Notes: a model not told the origin generated them from the sequence alone. Shown: positions 1 through 8,747, numbered from the stretch's first letter. The stretch: DNA of 64,000 nucleotides from Paenibacillus flagellatus (GCF_003217775.1 NZ_QJVJ01000001.1:558001-622000), one strand, 5' to 3'. Translations and numbers: made by a program.

Positions 1-143
1 AGCTGCTCGCCGAGTACGGCGTCCGGTTCGCGTTCACGATCGATCAGGGAAAAACCGAGCCGTCCCAGCAGCCGCTTCAGCTCAAACGGCTGTTCGTCGG
101 CGGCAAGGACAGCTTGCAGACGTTCGTCAAGAAGCTGCAATAG
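1..143 (+). CDS. C-terminal end of a polysaccharide deacetylase-like protein (partial)
   Basis: The open frame enters from the left edge and ends at TAG 141-143, giving about 46 residues. The tail contains FAFTIDQG followed by QPLQLKRLFVGG and a short helix before the stop. This resembles the end of secreted polysaccharide deacetylases of the NodB/IcaB type, where the last barrel strand is followed by a conserved L-R-L/F-V-G-G segment. No catalytic motif lies in the visible part, so the family is a similarity judgement from memory and the substrate is unknown. It converges on the sugar-transport operon that ends at 436. Confidence 0.45.
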   Translation, partial: LLAEYGVRFAFTIDQGKTEPSQQPLQLKRLFVGGKDSLQTFVKKLQ

Positions 144-150
144 CCGGCTT

Positions 151-336
151 CATTGGATTTTATCCAATGAAGCAGAGTCGCGGAGACGGCTCAGCGTCTC
201 GCCATTGGATGTTGTCCAACCGATTTCGCCGAATCGGCCGAAAAGGGCCGATCGAAGCCGATTTCATTGGACAATATCCAATGAGGCGCGTTCTCCTCGC
301 CCGGGCCGCGCTCATCTGTTGGATCCAATCCAACAG
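151..336. repeat. Four spaced TTGGA-N5-TCCAA palindromes
   Basis: Four inverted repeats share the core TTGGA-N5-TCCAA, with cores at 153-167, 205-219, 267-281 and 319-333. Copies 1 and 3 extend to CATTGGA...TCCAATG and copy 4 to CTGTTGGA...TCCAACAG. Core-to-core offsets are 52, 62 and 52 bases, close to 5, 6 and 5 helical turns. The spacers contain smaller GC-rich stems, for example ATCGGCC/GGCCGAT around 233-255. The array lies between two convergent genes, so it may be a dispersed intergenic repeat family, a set of transcript-end hairpins, or protein-binding sites. No coding potential is apparent. Confidence 0.75.
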
Positions 337-394
337 GACGAGCCGGCGCCGGCCGCCGATCGGCTGTCCGCAGCCCGAAGCCCCGTCTTCGCGC

Positions 395-441
395 AAAAAT
401 AAGGACGTCCACCCCCCAACGGGGAACGGACGTCCTTATTT
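395..441 (-). terminator. Rho-independent terminator of the sugar-transport operon
   Basis: A perfect 14-bp stem has arms 397-410 and 428-441 and a 17-base loop. Read on the minus strand it ends in a T-rich tract (TTATTTTT). The stem overlaps the TAA stop of the gene ending at 436. It marks the end of the minus-strand operon. Confidence 0.85.
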
Positions 442-1797
442 GCGTCGACGGTGCTCCGTCATCCGCTTCTCCATCTGCAGGATCGCCGCTTCCGGCGAGC
501 TCGCGTTCTTGATCGCCTTGAACGCCTCGAACTCCGCGATTTCCCGCAAGTCGCGGAAATCGTCGGAGAAGTAGACCGGCTTCGCCTCCTCCGCCAAACG
601 GACGAAAAACCGCCGCGTCCGCTGTCCGGCGAAAAACGGCTGCGGCTCGTCGTACATCGGATCGTCGTACGCCTCCTTGAGCGCCGGGAACAAGTACGCG
701 CGGCGGAACATGTTGTTCACCGTCTCGGCTTCGCCGAGCATGTAGTCGATGAACGCCCACGCCGCGCGCTTGTTCGTCGACAGCCGCGACACGCCGAGGT
801 ACGAGCCGCCGGCCTCCGCCGCCCGGGAGCCGCCCGGCCGCCACGCCGGCATTTTCGCCACGCCCCACAGGCCCGAGCTGTCCGGCGCGACCTCCTGCAG
901 CGTCCCGCCCATCCAGACGGCCTCCAGGACGGTGGCGACGTAGCCCTTTTGCAGCGCCTCGTTGTACGGACGCGTCCCCGGCTCCGCGCTGAGCGTAATG
1001 CCGGAGTCGTTCATCTCGATCAGCTTCTTGAGCGCCGACAGCGCGAGCGGGCTGTTGATCGTCACCCGGTTGGCCTTGTCGAGATAAAGCGTTCCTTCCT
1101 GCGACAGCATATATTCGAACATCGTCGTTATGCCGACGCCCGATTCGAGCGGCAGCGCATTCATGTACGCGCCGGTTTTTTCCTTGATGATTTTGCCGAC
1201 CCGCAAATAATCGTCCCATGTCGCCAGCAGCTCGGAGACGCCGTCCGGATCGGACGGAAAGCCCGCCCGCTCGAACACGTCCCGCCGATAAAACAGCCCG
1301 ACCGGTCCCGAATCCCACGGCATCGCGTAATACTTCCCGTCGCGGGTCACGTCGGGCCATTTCGTGTCGACGATTTTGCGCCGGTTCGGCCGGATCATTG
1401 AGGTCAAGTCGTGCAGCGCCCCGATCTCGATATATTGCCCGACGTACGGCTCGGGAATCGCGGCGACGTCCGGGGCACCCGTATTCGACGCGTTGGCGAG
1501 CAAAAACCGCTTGTACGCGTCGTCGTTCGACAGCATGACCGTGTGCACCCGGACGTTCGGGTATTTGCGGAGGAAGCCGTCGATTTCCGGCATCATTGCC
1601 TTCATGGCGTGCTCCCACGCCCAGACGGTAATATCGCCGCCGATATCGCCGGCGTCGCCCGCTTCCGTCCGGTCGCCCCGCTCCGCGGAAGGGCCGGGAT
1701 TCGCGGAACGATCGCCGCCCGCCCACGCGGCGAACACGATGACGAGCGCGAGCGCCGCCGTCGCCAGCACGGCCGTTCTCCGTTTGATCCGCGACAT
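436..1797 (-). CDS. ABC transporter extracellular sugar-binding protein, non-lipidated second binding protein
   Basis: 453 residues, solute-binding protein family 1 by overall pattern (GDITVWAWEH near residue 53, Y-A-M-P-W-D-S-G-P-V-G-L-F-Y near 160, W-G-V-A-K-M-P near 320). It would bind an oligosaccharide outside the membrane and pass it to the permeases encoded just upstream. The N-terminus has a basic start and one hydrophobic segment (residues 11-27) but no lipobox cysteine, unlike the first binding protein of this operon at 3696-5012. It is therefore probably secreted or held by an uncleaved signal anchor. RBS GGAGGG precedes the ATG. It is the last gene of the operon, 22 bases after the MalG-type permease. 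Two different binding proteins around one permease pair is unusual and may reflect two ligands. Confidence 0.85.
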   Translation of the reverse strand: MSRIKRRTAVLATAALALVIVFAAWAGGDRSANPGPSAERGDRTEAGDAGDIGGDITVWAWEHAMKAMMPEIDGFLRKYPNVRVHTVMLSNDDAYKRFLLANASNTGAPDVAAIPEPYVGQYIEIGALHDLTSMIRPNRRKIVDTKWPDVTRDGKYYAMPWDSGPVGLFYRRDVFERAGFPSDPDGVSELLATWDDYLRVGKIIKEKTGAYMNALPLESGVGITTMFEYMLSQEGTLYLDKANRVTINSPLALSALKKLIEMNDSGITLSAEPGTRPYNEALQKGYVATVLEAVWMGGTLQEVAPDSSGLWGVAKMPAWRPGGSRAAEAGGSYLGVSRLSTNKRAAWAFIDYMLGEAETVNNMFRRAYLFPALKEAYDDPMYDEPQPFFAGQRTRRFFVRLAEEAKPVYFSDDFRDLREIAEFEAFKAIKNASSPEAAILQMEKRMTEHRRRK

Positions 1798-1819
1798 GCG
1801 ATCCCTCCCGTTGCCGAGG

Positions 1820-2662
1820 TTATTTCGATCCGGTCAAAGCGATCCCTTGAATGAACGAACGTTGGAAGATGAGGAAAATGACGAGCATCGGCCAAACCGC
1901 AAGCAGCGTGCCGGCCATCAGGACCGGATAGTTCGTCGTATGCTCCCCGCGCAGCAGCGACAATCCGACGGACAGCGGCAGCTTGTCGGGGGAATTATTG
2001 ACGATCATCGGCCACAGGAAGTCGTTCCATGACCACAGTATGACAAAGATGGCGAGCGCGATCAAGCCGTTCTTGGCGAGCGGCAGCATGATCTGCCAGT
2101 AGATGCGGAAATGGTTGCAGCCGTCGATCTTGGCCGCCTCCTCGAGCTCCTTCGGCAAGCTCATGAAAAACTGCCGCAGCAAAAACGTCCCGAACGCGCT
2201 GAACAACCCGGGCACGATAAGCGCCGTCAACGAGTTGAGCCAGCCGAAATGCTTCATGAGCATATATTGCGGGATAATGAACACCTGCCCCGGCACCATC
2301 AGGACGGACAGCGCCATGACGAACAAGACGTTGCGGCCGGGAAAATCGATCCGGGCGAACGCGTAGGCGGCCATCGAGCAGAGCAGCAGCTGGCCGGCCG
2401 TCTTGGCGACCGTCGTCACGATCGTGTTGAAATAAAACGTCATGAACGGCAGCAGCGCCGTCGCGTCGTGAAAGTTTTTCCATTGCGGATTTTTCGGGAA
2501 CAGCACCGGCGGTACTTGAGTCGACTCGCCCATCGTCATGAAGGCGGTCAGCACCATCCAGACGAAGGGCACGAGCATCGCGAGCGCCCCCAAGCCGAGC
2601 GCGACATGGACAAGCGCATGGCCGGAACCTCTGCGGCGGTTCGTTCGAATTTCGGCGTTCAT
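1820..2662 (-). CDS. Carbohydrate ABC transporter permease, MalG type
   Basis: 280 residues with six predicted membrane helices. The cytoplasmic EAA loop reads EEAAKIDGCNHFRIYWQI and then LPLAK (about residues 175-200), the contact site for the ATPase. Sequence features such as the FARIDFPGR segment near residue 105 and the C-terminal QGIALTGSK tail are typical of CUT1-family MalG-like sugar permeases. It partners the MalF-type permease ending 13 bases upstream. No ATPase gene is present in the operon. CUT1 systems of Paenibacillaceae commonly use a shared MsmX-like ATPase encoded elsewhere, so that dependency is inferred. Confidence 0.93.
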   Translation of the reverse strand: MNAEIRTNRRRGSGHALVHVALGLGALAMLVPFVWMVLTAFMTMGESTQVPPVLFPKNPQWKNFHDATALLPFMTFYFNTIVTTVAKTAGQLLLCSMAAYAFARIDFPGRNVLFVMALSVLMVPGQVFIIPQYMLMKHFGWLNSLTALIVPGLFSAFGTFLLRQFFMSLPKELEEAAKIDGCNHFRIYWQIMLPLAKNGLIALAIFVILWSWNDFLWPMIVNNSPDKLPLSVGLSLLRGEHTTNYPVLMAGTLLAVWPMLVIFLIFQRSFIQGIALTGSK

Positions 2663-2675
2663 GGGGAAGCCTCCT

Positions 2676-3563
2676 TCATTCGTAATGGACCCATTTGCGC
2701 TGCATGCGCATTTGCACGACCGTGACGGTCAGGATGATGGCGAACAGCACGGTCGCCACCGTCGCGGCGTATCCTTTTTCCGACATCAGAAACGCGTATT
2801 TATAGAACAAATAGACGACCGTCTGCGTCGCTTCGATGCCGATCTCGCCCACCATCATGTAGATGACGTCGAACAGCTGGAACGCGGAAATGAGCGACAT
2901 GACCGATACGAAGAAAATCGTCGGCGTGAGCAGCGGCAGCGTAATGCGGAAAAACTGCGTGGCCGTGCCGGCCCCGTCGATTTCGGCCGCCTCGTAATAT
3001 TGCGCGCCGATCCCCTGCAGCCCGGACAGGAACAGGATGATGTTGTTGCCGAGGCTGCTCCAGATGATGACGAGCACGACCGAATAAAGCGCGATGTCCG
3101 GGTCGGTCAGCCACCCCGGTCCCTTGATGCCGATCAGGCTGAGCAAGTAGTTGATGAGCCCGTAGTCGGCGTTGTACAGCCACCGCCATACCATCGCGAC
3201 CGCCGCCGGCATCGTGATGACCGGCAGGAAGTAGATGACGCGATACAGCGTCTGGCCGCGGATTTTACGGTTGAGCAGCACCGCGAACAGGATGGCGACG
3301 GCGATGCCCGGCGGCACGGTCAGCAGCACGTACAGCACCGTATTGCGCAGCGCCTTGTAAAATTGAACGTCCCGGAACAGCGCCCTGTAATTGTCCAGCC
3401 CGGTCCACGTATAGTTGCCGAAGCTGCCCCAATCGGTAAACGTGTAATAGACCGTCTGGATGACCGGCCAGACGTAAAAGAGCGCCAGCCCGAGCACGAC
3501 GGGCGCCACCATGACGTATCCCCACACCAGATCCTGCACGGCATAACGGCCGATTTTGCGCAT
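2676..3563 (-). CDS. Carbohydrate ABC transporter permease, MalF type
   Basis: 295 residues with six membrane helices. The EAA loop is YYEAAEIDGAGTATQFFRIT followed by LPLLTPT (about residues 187-213). It forms the inner-membrane channel together with the 280-residue permease downstream. The gene is 132 bases downstream of the lipoprotein gene, and a terminator-like hairpin lies in that gap, so it is probably transcribed at a lower level than the binding protein. The RBS GGAGGAGGG is a few bases before the ATG. Confidence 0.93.
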   Translation of the reverse strand: MRKIGRYAVQDLVWGYVMVAPVVLGLALFYVWPVIQTVYYTFTDWGSFGNYTWTGLDNYRALFRDVQFYKALRNTVLYVLLTVPPGIAVAILFAVLLNRKIRGQTLYRVIYFLPVITMPAAVAMVWRWLYNADYGLINYLLSLIGIKGPGWLTDPDIALYSVVLVIIWSSLGNNIILFLSGLQGIGAQYYEAAEIDGAGTATQFFRITLPLLTPTIFFVSVMSLISAFQLFDVIYMMVGEIGIEATQTVVYLFYKYAFLMSEKGYAATVATVLFAIILTVTVVQMRMQRKWVHYE

Positions 3564-3648
3564 GGACCCTCCTCCTCGTTAGGTTGCTAAGCGTTCGTCC
3601 GGCGAATCCGCCCGTTCGCGGGCGCAGCGCCGGCCACCGCCGTTTTCC

Positions 3649-3677
3649 AAAAAAGGCCCTGTCTGCACAGGGCCTTT
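3649..3677 (-). terminator. Intra-operon terminator between binding protein and permeases
   Basis: AAAGGCCCTGT (3652-3662) pairs perfectly with ACAGGGCCTTT (3667-3677) over a 4-base loop. On the minus strand it is followed by six T residues. It sits inside the operon, after the binding-protein gene. Partial termination here would give excess binding protein over permease, a common arrangement in ABC operons. Confidence 0.8.
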
Positions 3678-3695
3678 CCCGCGAGGCGCTTCGGA

Positions 3696-5012
3696 CTACT
3701 TCTCCTGCGCCAAAAACTCGTTCATCTTCGTCGCGACCTGCTTGGCGGCGTCCTCGATTTTCAGCTCGCCGGTCCACGCCTTCTTGAAATATTCGGTTTC
3801 GAGGTTGTTCCACTTCGACGTATCCTTCGATACCGGATACGGCTTCGAGTACGACAGCATGTCGATGTACACCTGCAGGTTGAACTGCGGGGTCGACTTC
3901 ACCCACGTCGTCTGCGTGCCGTTGAACGCCGGGATGACGGTGCCCGTCTTGGCCAAAATTTCGGCCGCTTCCTTCGAGCCGAGGAAGCTGACGAACGTCC
4001 ACGCCTCCTTCGGATTTTTCGTCTTCGCCGAAATGACGTTGGCGAGCCCGTGAATGACGACGCCCTGCTGCTTCTGCTTCGGCAGCGCCGCCACGTCGAC
4101 TTTATCCTTCGTAAATTCGTTCTTCGCGAATTCGATCGCGTTCCATGAGCCGGCCCACAGCATCGCCACCTTGCCCGATTCGAACAGCTTGATCGGCGTC
4201 GTGTCGGTCATCTGCGCGAGCGTCGGCGACACTTTATGGACATGGATCAGGTCGGTCCAGAACTTGAGCCCCGCGATCGCCTCCGGACTGTCGTAGCCGG
4301 ACTTCTTCTTGTCGTCGGAGATGACGCCGCCGCCCGCTTGGATAATCGTGTTGTAGTACGCCTCCTGCGAGTTCATGTCGGCGGCGATGCCCCACACGCC
4401 TTTGCCCGGGTTGGTCAGCTTTTTCGCCGCCTCGACGACCGCGTTCCAGTCCCAATTGCCGTCCGGGTATTTCACGCCGGCTTCGTCGAACATTTTTTTG
4501 TTGTACCACATGCCGACCGTGTCGAAATCTTTCGGGATGCCGTACAGCTTCCCGCCGACCGTGTACAGGTTGACGAGCGATTCCGGGTAATTTTTCAGAT
4601 CGAGTCCGCTCGCCTTCACCTGGTCGCCGATCGCCATGAGCATGCCGTTGGAGGCGTATTTCACGATGTTCGGGCCGTTCATCCAGAGAACGTCCGGCAG
4701 CGTCCCGCCGATCGCGGCGGTCTCCATCTTCTGCCAATATTCTTTGCCGCTCGGGGTCAGCTCGATTTTCACGTCGATGTTCGGCTGCTTTTCCTTGAAC
4801 TTCTTGATGATCTCCTCCATCGCCGGCACTTGGTTTTTGTCCCACAGCGCGTACGACAGCGTCACCTGCTTGGCGGGCGCCTCCGTTTTCGCGGGAGCGG
4901 AATCGGCGGGCTTCGCCCCTCCCGACGACGGGTTTGCGCCGCCGGATCCTCCCGAACATCCTGCCGCGGCGAGCGCGAATGCGGCCATGACGGCCATGCT
5001 CCGTTTTTTCAT
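3696..5012 (-). CDS. ABC transporter sugar-binding lipoprotein
   Basis: 438 residues. The signal peptide ends in a lipobox (LAAAGC, Cys about residue 19) followed by a Ser/Gly/Pro/Ala-rich linker, so the mature protein is a membrane-anchored lipoprotein. The family-1 solute-binding fold is indicated by TLSYALWDKNQ near residue 50 and by the MLWAGSWNAIEFAKN segment near 290. It is the primary ligand receptor for the permeases downstream and lies directly after the YesN-type regulator. A cre-like site overlaps its upstream region, suggesting carbon catabolite control. RBS GGGGGA precedes the ATG. Confidence 0.92.
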   Translation of the reverse strand: MKKRSMAVMAAFALAAAGCSGGSGGANPSSGGAKPADSAPAKTEAPAKQVTLSYALWDKNQVPAMEEIIKKFKEKQPNIDVKIELTPSGKEYWQKMETAAIGGTLPDVLWMNGPNIVKYASNGMLMAIGDQVKASGLDLKNYPESLVNLYTVGGKLYGIPKDFDTVGMWYNKKMFDEAGVKYPDGNWDWNAVVEAAKKLTNPGKGVWGIAADMNSQEAYYNTIIQAGGGVISDDKKKSGYDSPEAIAGLKFWTDLIHVHKVSPTLAQMTDTTPIKLFESGKVAMLWAGSWNAIEFAKNEFTKDKVDVAALPKQKQQGVVIHGLANVISAKTKNPKEAWTFVSFLGSKEAAEILAKTGTVIPAFNGTQTTWVKSTPQFNLQVYIDMLSYSKPYPVSKDTSKWNNLETEYFKKAWTGELKIEDAAKQVATKMNEFLAQEK

Positions 5013-5052
5013 CGCGTGTCCCCCTTACGAAATATGATCCTGCATACGTTTA

Positions 5053-5066
5053 TGATAGCGCTTTCC
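5053..5066 (-). promoter_or_regulatory. cre-like CcpA operator upstream of the binding-protein gene
   Basis: On the minus strand the site reads GGAAAGCGCTATCA, matching the cre consensus TGWAARCGYTWNCW at 13 of 14 positions. It lies about 40 bases upstream of the ATG at 5012, where CcpA binding would repress. Assigned by eye. Confidence 0.55.
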
Positions 5067-5228
5067 ACCTCCGGATTCCCATGACCTGGATTCGCCGGTT
5101 CGTTCACATCGTTCGGCAGTATCGCGCCTGTCCGGATGAGGCGCGTTCGTGTCGCCGTCGCGGAGGTGGATTCGATTCGGCTCGATGTGGACTTTTTTCC
5201 GCGGGCATCGGGCGGGCATCCGCCACCC

Positions 5229-6866
5229 TCAGACGCCGTTCCGCTTCGGCTGCACGGCGCGGGTCCGGTATTCGGACGGCGCCAGCTCCGTATGGTTTTT
5301 GAACACCCGGCCGAAGTAGCGGAAGTCGGCGAAGCCGACCCGTTCGGCGATTTCCGTCATCGTCATATTCGTTTGCAGCATAAGCATTTTCGCCCGCTCG
5401 ACGCGGATCTCGTTCAAATACCGGGTGAAGTTGCGGCCGGTTTCGGCCTTGAACAGCTCGGACAAGTACGTCTTGTTCACGTAGAAATGTTTCGCCGTCT
5501 GCTCGAGCGTAATTTTGTCCGCATATTGCTCGTTCAAGTAGGCGACGATGTCGCGGACGAGCTTCCGCCCGCTCTTCTCGTGCTTGCTCCGGAGAAACGC
5601 GATATAGTCGCCGCAGTACGCCGACAGGCGGCGCCTCGTCCGGTCCCGGTTCCAGCCGGCGTCGAACGACTCCTCGTCGAACGGCGGGAAGCGGCCCGCC
5701 TCGCCGCTCTCCAGCACGATCAGGTTGACGGCGGACACCGCCTTCGCCAAGCACGCCCGCGCCGCCTGCGGCGTGCACCGGTCCTCGCTCAGCATGGCGA
5801 ACGCCTCGTCGACGGCCGCCGCCGTCTCCTCCTCCTTCGCGTAGGGGAGCGAGGCGGCGAGCCGCTTCCGCAGCGTCGCCGCGAACCGGTGCGACAGCGC
5901 CTCGTCCTCCTCCGGCGGCCGCTGCGGCCCGGGCTCCCCCGCGAAGACGATCCGCTCCGCCTCCGGCCGGAACACGCACCGGGCGGCCGCCCGCTTGGCC
6001 GCCTTGTAGGCGGCGATGAGCCGGTCGGCGGACTGCTCCGGCTCGCTTACGCCGAACCGGACGCCGAGCTTCAGGAACGTCTCCGCGCCGGCCGCGATGC
6101 GCATCAGCTTCGCGCTTACCCGCTCCTCGAACCGGCGGGCCGGCTCTTCCGCCCCCCGGTCGAAGACGAGGACGAACTCGTCCGGCTCCAGCTTGAAGAA
6201 GTCGAAGTCGCGCTCCTCCGCGGCGATTTCGCCGAGCATGTTGACGACGGAATAGCCGACGAGCAGCTTGCCGTCCGAGCCGTAGCGCGGCAGCGCCTCC
6301 CGCATGTTCAGCTCCATGACCGCGACCCCGTACCGGTCGAACGACGTCCGGACCGAGATCGATTTCGCCGTTTCGACGATTTCCCACGCCATATACATAT
6401 GGGACAAAATGTCGCGAAAAAATCCTTCGATCTTGTACCGCTCCCCCGACGGGACGTGCGGCTGCATCCGCTTGTCCGCGCTGCGGCTGCCGATCATCTC
6501 CTGGATGACCCGGCCGATGCAGGCGGTCATATCCTCCGGCCGCACGGTCATCTTCAGCACGTAGTCGGACGCGCCGAGCATGAACGCCTCCTTCACGTAC
6601 TCGAATTCATCGATGCAGCTGAGGACGATGAACCGGCAGTCCGGATTGCGCTCCTTCGCCCGCTTGATCAGCTCGATGCCGTCCATGACCGGCATTTTGA
6701 TGTCCGTGACGATCAGGTCGGGCCGCCACTCGTCCCAGCGGTCGAGCACCTCTTGGCCGTGGAACGCCTCCTCGACGCGCGTCGCGTTCAGCGCGCCCCA
6801 GTCGACCGAATGCTTGATGCCGTAGCGGACGATCGCTTCGTCGTCGACGATGACGATAGTGAACAT
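5229..6866 (-). CDS. YesN-type response regulator with AraC DNA-binding domain
   Basis: 545 residues. Residues 1-120 form a receiver with the acidic pair (VIVDDE), phosphoacceptor Asp in DLIVTDIKMP (about 54) and the conserved Lys in YVLK (about 104). A long middle region of unknown fold follows. The last ~100 residues are a double helix-turn-helix AraC domain (KITLEQTAKHFYVNKTYLSE ... MTEIAERVGFADFRYFGRVF). It should be phosphorylated by the YesM-type kinase encoded just upstream (6980-8713) and activate the ABC importer genes downstream. The RBS is a run of G residues within a 23-bp repeat that also occurs 66 bases upstream. Confidence 0.92.
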   Translation of the reverse strand: MFTIVIVDDEAIVRYGIKHSVDWGALNATRVEEAFHGQEVLDRWDEWRPDLIVTDIKMPVMDGIELIKRAKERNPDCRFIVLSCIDEFEYVKEAFMLGASDYVLKMTVRPEDMTACIGRVIQEMIGSRSADKRMQPHVPSGERYKIEGFFRDILSHMYMAWEIVETAKSISVRTSFDRYGVAVMELNMREALPRYGSDGKLLVGYSVVNMLGEIAAEERDFDFFKLEPDEFVLVFDRGAEEPARRFEERVSAKLMRIAAGAETFLKLGVRFGVSEPEQSADRLIAAYKAAKRAAARCVFRPEAERIVFAGEPGPQRPPEEDEALSHRFAATLRKRLAASLPYAKEEETAAAVDEAFAMLSEDRCTPQAARACLAKAVSAVNLIVLESGEAGRFPPFDEESFDAGWNRDRTRRRLSAYCGDYIAFLRSKHEKSGRKLVRDIVAYLNEQYADKITLEQTAKHFYVNKTYLSELFKAETGRNFTRYLNEIRVERAKMLMLQTNMTMTEIAERVGFADFRYFGRVFKNHTELAPSEYRTRAVQPKRNGV

Positions 6867-6872
6867 AACATC

Positions 6873-6961
6873 CCCCCAAAAAGTGACGTGATCCTCCGCT
6901 GCCTATTCCGATTCCTTTCCGGGGACCCCGAAACCTTTCCCCCAAAAAGTGACGTGATCCT
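6873..6961. repeat. 23-bp direct repeat carrying the ribosome binding site
   Basis: An identical 23-base sequence occurs at 6873-6895 and 6939-6961, offset by 66 bases, between the kinase stop and the regulator start. On the minus strand each copy contains GATCACGTCAC, a T run and a G run. The proximal G run is the RBS of the response regulator. A CGGGGTCCCCG palindrome lies between the copies. This looks like a short local duplication. Confidence 0.85.
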
Positions 6962-6979
6962 TCCGTACCCGGCTTGCGC

Positions 6980-8713
6980 CTAATCCGCCTGCTTGTCCGG
7001 CCCGCCCGTTCCGGGGAACGACTTGGGCAGACGAAGCGTCACGACGGTGCCCTCGCCCTTCGCGCTGCGCATCGACAGTCCGTACCGCTCGCCGAAAAAC
7101 AGCTTGATCCGCTTGTCCACGTTCGTCAGGCCGACCCGCTCCCGCGCCCCCGACGGTCCGTGGAGGTCGACATCGTCCGTGCCGACGCCGTCGTCGGAGA
7201 CGGTGACGACGACTTCGTGATCCGTCTCCTTCGCCGCGACGCGGATGCGCCCCGGGCCGTTCTTCGGCAGCATGCCGTGGAAGATCGCGTTTTCGACGAT
7301 CGGCTGGATCGTCAGCTTCGCGATCGGCCGGTCGTACACCGCCTCGTCGATGTCGTACTCGACCTCGAACTTGCCGCCGTGCACGAGCGATTGGATATGG
7401 ACGTACTGCTTCAGGTAGCCCGTCTCCTCCCAGATCGTCACGATCGGCTGGTCGAGCCGGAAGGCGCCTACGAGAATTTCGTTCATCGACGTAATCATGT
7501 CGAACACCGGCTCGCTTCGCCCCATCCGGGCCAGCCAGCGAACATGGTTCAACGTATTATATATGAAGTGCGGGTTGATCTGCGACTGCAGCGCCCGCAG
7601 CTCCGCCTTCCGCTGCCGCTCGCGCTCGAGCTCGATATGGTCGAGCGAATCCTGCAAGCGGCGGATCATCCGGTTGAAGCTGGCGACGAGGAAGCCGACC
7701 TCGTCCTTCCATTCCTTCTTCGTCCGGTACGGGACGAGCGCCTCGTTGCTCACCGTGCGCATGAACAGCGACAGCCGGACGATCGGGCGCAAAAACCGGT
7801 ACGACAGCAGAAAGCCGAACCCGATCGAGACGACAAGCATGACGAAGCTGATCAGGGCGAGCGTGCTGCGGATCGCCGATACGTCCTTGAGCAGCGCCTT
7901 CTCCGGGATGACGGCCGCGATCGTCAGCGGGGCGTCGCGGTCGCCGCCGGCGCGGATGTACAGGTGGCCGTCGTCGGCCGACCGGCTCGCCGCTTGCGCG
8001 TCGAGCGACCCGAGCTTCTCCGCGAAAGGAGCGGCGCCGGAATCGGAGCTGTAGACGAGCCGCAAATTCCGGTCGAGAATGAGGATGCGCTCGTCATACT
8101 TCTGCACGTCCTTCTCGACGATTTTGGCGATCCGGTCGGCGCGCACCGTGACGATCACTTCGCCCTCCACTTGATTGCGCTGCATGTTTTTCACCTTCCG
8201 CCCGACGAACAGCACCTCCTCGCCGGACCGCGCCGTATTCAGAATGAAGTCCGGCGTGCCGACCGGAGAGACGACCAGCTCGCCGTCGCTCGCCTTGATC
8301 CGCTGGAAAATGTCCGATTGAAGCAGCTTCTCGTGGTCGATCGACGACGTTCCCGCCACCTGCAAATAATTGTTGACGACGAATACGTCGCTGATGAAAT
8401 CGCGCCCGGTCATGAACGTATCGAACGAGGCGCGCATCTCGTACCGGCTCACGTTGTCCGCGAGTCTCGCCGTCAAATCTTGGTCGAAAAATTGCGAAAT
8501 CGTCAAATAATCGATATCCTGCATGTAAAAATCGAGCTCGTTGTTCATCGACCGGATATAATCCTGGGCGTAGTACATCGTATTTTTTTTGATCAGCGAG
8601 CCGGTCAGCGCACTTCCCGCCAGCGTCACGAACAGCAGAATGATACCGTTTGCAACAAAAAAATAAAGCGCCAGCCGCACCGCCATATTGCGGCTCGGCA
8701 GCCATTTCCCCAT
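6980..8713 (-). CDS. YesM-type sensor histidine kinase
   Basis: 577 residues. One N-terminal membrane helix (about 12-35), an extracellular sensor region of about 250 residues, a second helix (about 285-305), then a HAMP-like linker. The His_kinase motif is LQSQINPHFIYNTLNHVRWL (about 375-395), where the His is the phosphorylation site. The ATPase region has TIQPIVENAIFHGM (N box), VSDDGVG and a C-terminal GEGTVVTLRLP. This family senses extracellular carbohydrates or binding-protein complexes in Paenibacillaceae, and pairing with the YesN-type regulator downstream is expected. A cre-like motif sits just upstream of the start. Confidence 0.92.
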   Translation of the reverse strand: MGKWLPSRNMAVRLALYFFVANGIILLFVTLAGSALTGSLIKKNTMYYAQDYIRSMNNELDFYMQDIDYLTISQFFDQDLTARLADNVSRYEMRASFDTFMTGRDFISDVFVVNNYLQVAGTSSIDHEKLLQSDIFQRIKASDGELVVSPVGTPDFILNTARSGEEVLFVGRKVKNMQRNQVEGEVIVTVRADRIAKIVEKDVQKYDERILILDRNLRLVYSSDSGAAPFAEKLGSLDAQAASRSADDGHLYIRAGGDRDAPLTIAAVIPEKALLKDVSAIRSTLALISFVMLVVSIGFGFLLSYRFLRPIVRLSLFMRTVSNEALVPYRTKKEWKDEVGFLVASFNRMIRRLQDSLDHIELERERQRKAELRALQSQINPHFIYNTLNHVRWLARMGRSEPVFDMITSMNEILVGAFRLDQPIVTIWEETGYLKQYVHIQSLVHGGKFEVEYDIDEAVYDRPIAKLTIQPIVENAIFHGMLPKNGPGRIRVAAKETDHEVVVTVSDDGVGTDDVDLHGPSGARERVGLTNVDKRIKLFFGERYGLSMRSAKGEGTVVTLRLPKSFPGTGGPDKQAD

Positions 8714-8747
8714 CGGCCCCCACCCCAGTCGCCGCGGCCTTTCGCAT

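Noticed and set aside
151-336. CRISPR array
   Set aside because: Repeats are only 15-19 bases, palindromic and with variable flanks, and no cas gene is nearby.
2111-3590. Arg/Gln/Asp-rich plus-strand frames opposite the permease genes
   Set aside because: Composition is typical of antisense shadows, and the minus strand encodes clear membrane proteins.
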